This document shows positions 1-6,263 of a DNA stretch of 6,263 nt, piece by piece (the first letter of the stretch is position 1; each line of letters opens with the position of its first letter). The position numbers were made by a program, and so were the translations under genes. This DNA is from Candidatus Omnitrophota bacterium (GTDB lineage: Bacteria; Omnitrophota; Gorgyraeia; Velamenicoccales; JABMQK01): NCBI GenBank assembly GCA_028712915.1, contig JAQTPJ010000051.1, positions 1 through 6,263 of the forward strand. Direction: 5' to 3'. The notes under the pieces were generated by a model. That model saw only the letters and a list, made by a program, of their open reading frames with translations. It was not told the DNA's origin and did no database searches.

Positions 1-1
1 C

Positions 2-1075
2 TGCAGGCTCGCAGATCTAGAGGCTAAACAAATTACGTCTTCGGAAAACCTGAGTTCGGCAAAGAAATATTTATATATGGGCCAGTTTAATGATGCTTAC
101 TGGCACGGTATTTTCGGGGGGCTATACCTTAGCCACCTGCGTTGCGGAGTTTACGAGAATCTTATAAAAGCAGAAAACCTGATTGAGGAGAGAGAAAAAA
201 GCAAAGAAAAAGTTATCCAGTGTGATTTTGATAAAGACGGCAGGAACGAATTGATAGTATCCACCAAGAGGATGAGGTTGTATTTTAGGCCTGAAGAGGG
301 GGCGACAATTTCTGAATGGGACGATAAGCCAAGATGTTTTAATTTGACAAATACGATAGCGCGCAGGTTCGAACATTATCATCGACGGCTAAAAGAGAAG
401 GTTATGCAGCAATCTTTTGAGAAAGACAGCCACGGCGAAGGGATAAAGAGTATCCACGAGCATAATGTAGTTAAAGGTTCTGACTTGGACAGGGTTTTAT
501 TTTACGACAAGTATCCCCGCTATAGCTTAAGAGATTACCTTTTGGACACAAAGACTAATTTAGAAGATTTTTATGAAGGCAGATTCACGGAGGTAGCAAA
601 CTCGGCAAATTCTTCATACGAGTTTGCGGATAAGACAGCAGGCAATAAAAAGGTATTGGAGTTTTCCCGCAAGGAAATTATCGATTTATGCCTCGTAAAG
701 ATAACGAAGATAGTTACGGTAGAGAATAATTTGATATCCGTAGAGTATTGTTTGGAGAATTTTGGCATAAAGAAGATAGATTTTATATTTGGCACGGAAT
801 TCAATTTATCTTTATATGATTCTGAATTATGCGAAGCGGCTAATGAGGAAAAGAAAGTTTCCAATTTTGTTATTAACGACCTCTGGAAAGATATAAGGCT
901 GGAGTATTCTATAAACCCTTTAGCCAGGGTATGGACTTTTCCTGTGGAAACAATATCAGATTCCGAATTAGGCATAGAAAAGATGTACCAGGAGTTATGC
1001 GTATTTTTTAATTGGAAGGTTTCTTTGGATCAGAACGGCCAGTTCAGGGCAAATCTGGGAGTAAAGTTATCTTAA
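2..1075 (+). CDS. GH57 4-alpha-glucanotransferase / alpha-amylase, C-terminal part (5' end outside window)
   Basis: This is the C-terminal ~357 residues of a glycoside hydrolase family 57 enzyme that cleaves or transfers alpha-1,4-glucan chains (maltodextrin or glycogen). The frame is open from base 2 with no stop, and the family motif QFNDAYWHGIFGGLYLSHLR (usually QCNDAYWHG) lies at visible residues ~28-47, in the central domain after the catalytic barrel. The Met codon at 77 is therefore internal, not the start. Further family signs are 'DFDKDGRNELIV' and 'NLTNTIARRFEHYH', which belong to the DUF1925-type middle domain. In the C-terminal beta-sandwich (DUF1926-type) are 'PRYSLRDYLL' and 'WTFPVETISDSELGIEKMYQ'. 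Full-length relatives are about 650-720 aa, so roughly half is missing, including the catalytic residues. I cannot separate glucanotransferase from amylase here. The stop lies one base before the ptsH start, so the genes are probably cotranscribed. Confidence 0.9.
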   Translation, partial: CRLADLEAKQITSSENLSSAKKYLYMGQFNDAYWHGIFGGLYLSHLRCGVYENLIKAENLIEEREKSKEKVIQCDFDKDGRNELIVSTKRMRLYFRPEEGATISEWDDKPRCFNLTNTIARRFEHYHRRLKEKVMQQSFEKDSHGEGIKSIHEHNVVKGSDLDRVLFYDKYPRYSLRDYLLDTKTNLEDFYEGRFTEVANSANSSYEFADKTAGNKKVLEFSRKEIIDLCLVKITKIVTVENNLISVEYCLENFGIKKIDFIFGTEFNLSLYDSELCEAANEEKKVSNFVINDLWKDIRLEYSINPLARVWTFPVETISDSELGIEKMYQELCVFFNWKVSLDQNGQFRANLGVKLS

Positions 1076-1076
1076 T

Positions 1077-1346
1077 ATGAGTTTTTCCGTCATAAAGAAG
1101 AAAATTAAGATTAAGAATAAACAGGGCCTGCACGCAAGGCCGGCCGCTTTATTTGTGCAATTGGCTAATAAATTTAATTCTACTATAACCGTATCCAAAG
1201 ACGAGCAAGATGTTAACGGTAAATCTATTATGGGCATACTTATGCTGGCAGCAGAGAAAGATAGTGAAATTTTAATCACCGCAGAAGGCGATGATGCGAA
1301 ACAAGCCTTGGAGGCTTTAGAGGAGTTGCTCAGTGAAGGTGAATGA
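1077..1346 (+). CDS. ptsH: Phosphocarrier protein HPr
   Basis: HPr is the small cytoplasmic phosphocarrier that takes a phosphoryl group from enzyme I. At 89 aa it has the normal family length. The active-site motif GLHARPAA places the phosphorylated histidine at His19 (His15 in model HPr proteins). The second motif, NGKSIMGILML, places Ser50 at the regulatory site that HPr kinase/phosphorylase modifies (Ser46 in Bacillus). Both sites are intact, so the protein could act as carrier and as carbon-status signal. The start ATG sits one base after the GH57 stop. The nearest purine-rich stretch (GGGAG at 1057-1061) is about 15 bases away, too far for a good Shine-Dalgarno, so translation is probably coupled to the upstream gene. 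The 3' end overlaps ptsI by 14 bases. No hprK or EII gene is visible in the window. Confidence 0.95.
   Translation: MSFSVIKKKIKIKNKQGLHARPAALFVQLANKFNSTITVSKDEQDVNGKSIMGILMLAAEKDSEILITAEGDDAKQALEALEELLSEGE
1319..1325 (+). promoter_or_regulatory. Ribosome binding site supporting the GTG start of ptsI
   Basis: AGAGGAG lies inside the 3' end of ptsH and ends 7 bases before the GTG at 1333. This spacing supports GTG 1333 over the in-frame GTG at 1339, and no ATG precedes the conserved N-terminal motif. Confidence 0.7.
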
Positions 1347-3093
1347 GATTATTTTAAGGGGGATTCCGGCAGCGCCCGGCATAAAAGTAGGCAAGGCGCA
1401 TCTTTTGGGCGGCGAAGACTACCTTGTGCAAAAAAGCTCTATCTCAGAAGAGAATATACCGACGGAGATATTGCGTTTTGAGGAAGCGCTTATTAAGACG
1501 CGTAAAGAAATTCTAAGCCTGCAGGAAAAAGTCGCCAAAGGCATGGGTACAGAGCATGCGGAAATTTTCGATGCGCATCTTTTGGTGCTTGAAGACCGTA
1601 TGCTTATAGAAGAAGTAATCTCCCGGGTGAAGAAGGAAAAGATCGCCATAGACTATATATTCTCCGAAGTATTAAAAAGGTATGCCGATGTATTTGCCAA
1701 AGTAGAGGATGAATACCTCAGGGAGAGAATCAGCGATATAAACGATGTAGGTAAGCGCGTATTGAGGAACCTTTTAGGCAAGAAACACATGGGTTTTGAG
1801 GAATTAAATAATCCCGTGGTTGTTGTAGCGCATGACCTTTCTCCGTCGGATACGGCAATGATGTATCATAAAAGCGTAATCGGTTTTGTCACCGATATAG
1901 GAGGCAAGACTTCTCATACGGCAATTATGGCAAAGTCCCTGGAAATACCCGCGGTCGTAGGTTTGGAAACAGCCACGCAGCAGGTAAAAGAGGGAGATCC
2001 CTTGATTATAGACGGCAATTCCGGGCTTGTAATTATAAACCCCAAGCAGGAAACCTTGGGTAAATATGAACGCAAGAAGGAGAAGATAAGGGATTTAAGC
2101 AAGATATATATTACTTTAAAAGATCTACCGGCAATGACCCTGGATGGCCGCCAGGTGAAATTAGCGGCAAATATAGAATTGCCCCAGGAAATCCCGTCGG
2201 TAAAAGAACACGGCGTACACAGTATCGGGCTTTACCGCACAGAGTTCTTTTATATGAACAGGAAAGATCTGCCTTCCGAGGATGAACAGTTCGAGGCATA
2301 TAAATATGTGGCTGAGGAAATAAAGCCGGAATCTGTAATTATTAGGACGCTTGACTTGGGAGGAGATAAGTTTCTTTCGCAGCTGCAGATTCCTCATGAT
2401 ATGACTCCGTTTTTGGGCTGGCGCGCCATACGTTTCTGCTTGGCCAGGCCGGATATATTTAAGACGCAGCTAAGGGCTATTTTACGGGCGTCCCAATACG
2501 GCAACTTAAAGATTATGTACCCGATGATTTCAGGGGTAGAGGAGTTAAAGCAGGCAAATAAATTGCTGGAGGAATCAAAGAAGGAATTGCGCGCAAGAAA
2601 GATCGCCTACGACGAGGGGCTTAAGGTAGGGGTAATGATAGAAGTGCCTTCGGCGGCCTTGACATGCGATATATTGGCAAAAGAGGCGGCGTTTTTTAGT
2701 ATAGGAACAAATGATTTGATTCAATATTCTCTGGCCGTAGATAGGACAAACGAAAAAGTAGCTTACCTCTATGAGCCGACGCATCCGGCAGTGTTGAGAC
2801 TGATAAAGAGTATTATCGAGGCAGGCCATAAGGCAGGTATAAACGTAGGGATGTGCGGTGAAATGTCCGGTGAACCGGCGTTTGCCCTGCTTTTATTGGG
2901 GTTGGGCCTGGACGAATTCAGTATGCCGGCTATCGCTGTTTCCCGGATAAAACAGATAATTAGGTTGGTTAATTTTAAAGATGCCCAGGATATAGCGCAC
3001 AAAGCATTAGATTTATCCGAGAGCAAAGAAGTAGAGAAATTCGCAAAGGAGCAATTGCACAGGATATTGCCGAAATTTTATTTAAAGTCGTAA
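1333..3093 (+). CDS. ptsI: Phosphoenolpyruvate-protein phosphotransferase (PTS enzyme I)
   Basis: Enzyme I autophosphorylates from phosphoenolpyruvate and passes the phosphate to HPr. The 586 aa are close to the usual 570-575. Domains in order are an N-terminal HPr-binding region beginning 'GIPAAPGIKVGKA' (residues ~10-22), the mobile phosphohistidine domain (~155-235) with GGKTSHTAIMAKSLEIPAVVG, and the PEP-binding TIM barrel (~260-560). The phosphorylated histidine is His195. Barrel residues match Escherichia coli enzyme I at a constant +6 offset: Arg302 in GLYRTEF, Arg338 in RTLDLGGDK, Glu437 in MIEVPSAA, Asp461 in SIGTNDLIQY, and the catalytic acid Cys508 in GMCGEMSGE. The enzyme therefore looks fully active. 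The start is GTG at 1333, overlapping ptsH by 14 bases, which implies coupled translation and matched production with HPr. The nitrogen-PTS form with an N-terminal GAF domain is excluded, because no such domain is present. Confidence 0.97.
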   Translation: MKVNEIILRGIPAAPGIKVGKAHLLGGEDYLVQKSSISEENIPTEILRFEEALIKTRKEILSLQEKVAKGMGTEHAEIFDAHLLVLEDRMLIEEVISRVKKEKIAIDYIFSEVLKRYADVFAKVEDEYLRERISDINDVGKRVLRNLLGKKHMGFEELNNPVVVVAHDLSPSDTAMMYHKSVIGFVTDIGGKTSHTAIMAKSLEIPAVVGLETATQQVKEGDPLIIDGNSGLVIINPKQETLGKYERKKEKIRDLSKIYITLKDLPAMTLDGRQVKLAANIELPQEIPSVKEHGVHSIGLYRTEFFYMNRKDLPSEDEQFEAYKYVAEEIKPESVIIRTLDLGGDKFLSQLQIPHDMTPFLGWRAIRFCLARPDIFKTQLRAILRASQYGNLKIMYPMISGVEELKQANKLLEESKKELRARKIAYDEGLKVGVMIEVPSAALTCDILAKEAAFFSIGTNDLIQYSLAVDRTNEKVAYLYEPTHPAVLRLIKSIIEAGHKAGINVGMCGEMSGEPAFALLLLGLGLDEFSMPAIAVSRIKQIIRLVNFKDAQDIAHKALDLSESKEVEKFAKEQLHRILPKFYLKS

Positions 3094-3099
3094 AAGGAG
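3094..3099 (+). promoter_or_regulatory. Ribosome binding site of the cupin phosphoglucose isomerase gene
   Basis: AAGGAG directly follows the ptsI stop codon and ends 6 bases before ATG 3106. It fixes that start within a 12-base intergenic gap. Confidence 0.75.
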
Positions 3100-3105
3100 C
3101 AGCTT

Positions 3106-3879
3106 ATGATTGATTTGATTAATTTTGTAGGGTTGGATATTAAGTTTGACGAGAACAAATGCAGTTTAAGTTTTAACGAGGGCGTCACGGAAAGAGAGCC
3201 CGCGGTGCGCACCATTGAACAGATGAAAGAAGTCCTGGCGGATGAATCTGTCTCTGGGCCCGAGGAACTTTATTATATGTACAGGAATATCCATGCAATA
3301 AAAGACGACGCCGTCATAAAGCAGCACAAATTAAGGTTTGATATAACGATAATAAAGCCGGATATGCTGGGCAATGAATTAATGAAAACAGCAGGGCATT
3401 ATCATCCCAAGAGCTACCCCGAGCTTTACGAAGTTGTTTACGGCGAGGCGTTATGTTTGCAGCAGCGCTACAATAAAAATGATTTCAGGAAGATAGAAGA
3501 GGTAATTGTGGTAAGGGCAAAGCAGGGGCAAAAAATTGTTTGTCTGCCGCATTTCGGCCACATATTGATAAACTCAGGCAATAAACCATTGATTACTTCT
3601 AATTGGGTGAGCTCTGAGTTTAGCTCAGAATACGATTTATACAAGGAATCAAAAGGCGCGGCCTATTACGCTTTTTCTAAAGATAAAAATATCGAGTGGA
3701 GCAAGAATAACTTTTTTACTCAAGTGCCGGATATAGCTTTTCTTGTGCCTAACGATGAGATTAGAGAATTTGGGTTGAAAACAGGGGTGCCCATGTATTC
3801 TTTGATAAAAGACTTAAAAAATATTGATTTTCTGAATAATCCCGATAAGTACCGATACAATAATGTCTTCAAAAAGTAA
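3106..3879 (+). CDS. Cupin-type (archaeal-type) glucose-6-phosphate isomerase
   Basis: This enzyme should interconvert glucose-6-phosphate and fructose-6-phosphate using a metal-binding cupin barrel. It is unrelated to the common sugar-isomerase-fold Pgi. Family signs are 'ELYYMYRNI' (54-62), 'LRFDITII' (76-83), the metal motif TAGHYHPKSYPELYEV (95-110) and 'PHFGHILINSG' (148-158). By comparison with the Pyrococcus enzyme, the likely metal ligands are His98, His100, Glu106 and His152. A late 'KGAAYYAF' segment (184-190) also fits the family. At 257 aa it is longer than the ~190-aa Pyrococcus protein, with extra sequence at both ends (about 45 residues N-terminal and 50 C-terminal). It follows ptsI by 12 bases and overlaps the nucleotidyltransferase gene by 17, so it belongs to the same transcript. 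Hexose-phosphate isomerase is the best call. A related cupin acting on another sugar phosphate cannot be excluded. Confidence 0.85.
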   Translation: MIDLINFVGLDIKFDENKCSLSFNEGVTEREPAVRTIEQMKEVLADESVSGPEELYYMYRNIHAIKDDAVIKQHKLRFDITIIKPDMLGNELMKTAGHYHPKSYPELYEVVYGEALCLQQRYNKNDFRKIEEVIVVRAKQGQKIVCLPHFGHILINSGNKPLITSNWVSSEFSSEYDLYKESKGAAYYAFSKDKNIEWSKNNFFTQVPDIAFLVPNDEIREFGLKTGVPMYSLIKDLKNIDFLNNPDKYRYNNVFKK

Positions 3880-4630
3880 TTTCAGCGCCATTATCCTCGC
3901 GGGGGGATACGCCACAAGGCTTTATCCTATTACCTTAGATGCATCTAAACCCCTGCTTAAGATTGACAAAAGGGCGATAATAGATTTTTCCATACATCAG
4001 CTAAAAGATATAGAGGCCGCTAAGGAAATTATAGTTGTTACCAATGAGAAGTTCTTCGGCGACTATATTAAGTGGAAGAAAAAACTCAGGATTAAAAAGA
4101 AAGTAACGATCGTTAACGACAAGACAAGGACTGATGCCCATAAGTTAGGGGCTGTAGGCGATATATATTACGCTATCAGGAAAAGAAAAATTACTAATGA
4201 TGTTTTGGTAATCGGCGGCGACAATATTTTCGAAGGCAGGCTCCCCGGTTTTGTGAATTTCGCAAAGAATAAATCCCCGTCTATTTCCATAGGGGTTTAC
4301 GACTTAAAAAGCAGGTCCATGGCCAGCAGGTACGGCGTAGTAAAGCTTGAGAAAAACAATAGAGTCCTGGAATTTAAGGAAAAGCCCAGAAGGCCGCAAT
4401 CTGCCATAGTGGCAATGTGTATGTATTATTTTCCCAAGGAGACGCTGGCGTATTTTAGGGAGTATATTAAGGATCTCGGCAGGGATACGGATAGAGCAGG
4501 CGATTATATAAAATGGCTGATGATAAAGAGAAGCCTTTATGGTTTTAAATTTTCAGGAGCGTGGTGGGACATAGGCCAATTAGACGCATATCATAAGGCG
4601 CAGAGATATTTTTCGAAGAAAAATAAATAA
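3863..4630 (+). CDS. Sugar-1-phosphate nucleotidyltransferase (RmlA/glucose-1-phosphate thymidylyltransferase-like)
   Basis: The protein should join a hexose-1-phosphate to an NTP, giving an NDP-sugar for polysaccharide or glycan synthesis, in the cytoplasm. It has a Rossmann-like nucleotidyltransferase fold: the nucleotide loop AIILAGGYATRLYPIT (9-24) with Lys29 in SKPLL, the metal motif GGDNIFE (Asp120), RYGVV (156-160), EKP (173-175) and a C-terminal WWDIG (Asp236, second metal ligand). GDNIF and the closing 'G.WWDIG' favour an RmlA-like thymidylyltransferase. The glycine loop that normally reads LGTxGA is LGAVGD here (95-100), so base and sugar specificity are uncertain; UTP- or GTP-using relatives are possible. 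At 255 aa it is shorter than RmlA (~290) and has no left-handed beta-helix tail. ATG 3863 is the first usable start after a frame stop at 3833. It has no clear Shine-Dalgarno and overlaps the isomerase gene by 17 bases, so translational coupling is likely. Confidence 0.85.
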   Translation: MSSKSNFSAIILAGGYATRLYPITLDASKPLLKIDKRAIIDFSIHQLKDIEAAKEIIVVTNEKFFGDYIKWKKKLRIKKKVTIVNDKTRTDAHKLGAVGDIYYAIRKRKITNDVLVIGGDNIFEGRLPGFVNFAKNKSPSISIGVYDLKSRSMASRYGVVKLEKNNRVLEFKEKPRRPQSAIVAMCMYYFPKETLAYFREYIKDLGRDTDRAGDYIKWLMIKRSLYGFKFSGAWWDIGQLDAYHKAQRYFSKKNK

Positions 4631-4663
4631 GTTAGCTGAAACATAACTCAATAACGATAGTAT

Positions 4664-4669
4664 AGGAGG
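4664..4669 (+). promoter_or_regulatory. Strong ribosome binding site of metK
   Basis: A full AGGAGG consensus ends 7 bases before ATG 4677. It is the strongest Shine-Dalgarno in the window. It lies in the 46-base gap 4631-4676, in which I see no convincing promoter or riboswitch. Confidence 0.85.
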
Positions 4670-4676
4670 AGTCAAA

Positions 4677-6263
<1,587 letters not shown>

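Noticed and set aside
1..21. Clustered PstI, BglII and XbaI sites resembling a cloning polylinker at the window start.
   Set aside because: The bases read through in frame with the GH57 protein into its conserved motif, so they look like ordinary coding sequence.
571..975. Minus-strand open frame of 134 codons opposite the GH57 gene.
   Set aside because: It is a shadow of the coding strand: it has no recognisable motif, and the + strand protein is a clear family member.
77..1075. Met codon at 77 as the start of a complete 332-residue gene.
   Set aside because: The frame stays open to base 2 and the Met falls within the conserved GH57 segment just before NDAYWHG. The gene therefore begins outside the window.
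4631..4676. Possible SAM riboswitch or promoter before metK.
   Set aside because: The 46 bases are too short for SAM-I, contain no stable stem or recognised core, and have no paired -35/-10 boxes. Only the Shine-Dalgarno is convincing.

Overview
The window is a densely packed bacterial gene cluster. All seven genes lie on the + strand, with gaps or overlaps of only a few bases except on either side of metK. The two outer genes are cut by the window ends. The proteins are bacterial (PTS enzyme I and HPr, bacterial MetK), but several have types shared with archaea or thermophiles: a GH57 glucanotransferase/amylase, a cupin-type phosphoglucose isomerase, and the short 'SNPLSTQDD' form of adenosylhomocysteinase. 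Moderate G+C, frequent AGG and ATA codons and this gene mix suggest an uncultured anaerobic bacterium, perhaps Omnitrophota (OP3) or a relative. That assignment is inferred from memory of gene content and is not proven here.

Layout: 2-1075 is the C-terminal half of a GH57 4-alpha-glucanotransferase/alpha-amylase. 1077-1346 is HPr (ptsH) and 1333-3093 is enzyme I (ptsI), overlapping by 14 bases. 3106-3879 is a cupin phosphoglucose isomerase. 3863-4630 is a sugar-1-phosphate nucleotidyltransferase overlapping the isomerase gene by 17 bases. A 46-base gap with a strong Shine-Dalgarno leads to metK (4677-5846). A 103-base gap holding a striking set of hairpins (5850-5929) follows, then the start of ahcY (5950 to the window end).

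Two functional themes are joined. The first five genes concern glucan and hexose-phosphate metabolism. GH57 remodels alpha-glucan, the isomerase interconverts fructose-6-P and glucose-6-P, and the nucleotidyltransferase would activate a sugar-1-P for glycan or polysaccharide synthesis. EI and HPr form a PEP-driven phosphorelay with both catalytic phosphorylation sites intact and the HPr regulatory serine conserved. No EII sugar permease is visible, so the relay may be regulatory or may serve components encoded elsewhere. The last two genes make S-adenosylmethionine and recycle S-adenosylhomocysteine, the two ends of the activated-methyl cycle.

The most unusual non-coding signal is the metK-ahcY gap. 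It has two 20-base CCCC...GGGG palindromes in inverted orientation with a small GAAA-loop hairpin between them. They can also pair with each other in a mutually exclusive 15-bp helix. The arrangement resembles a REP/BIME-type element or an RNA switch or attenuator; the sequence alone does not decide between these.
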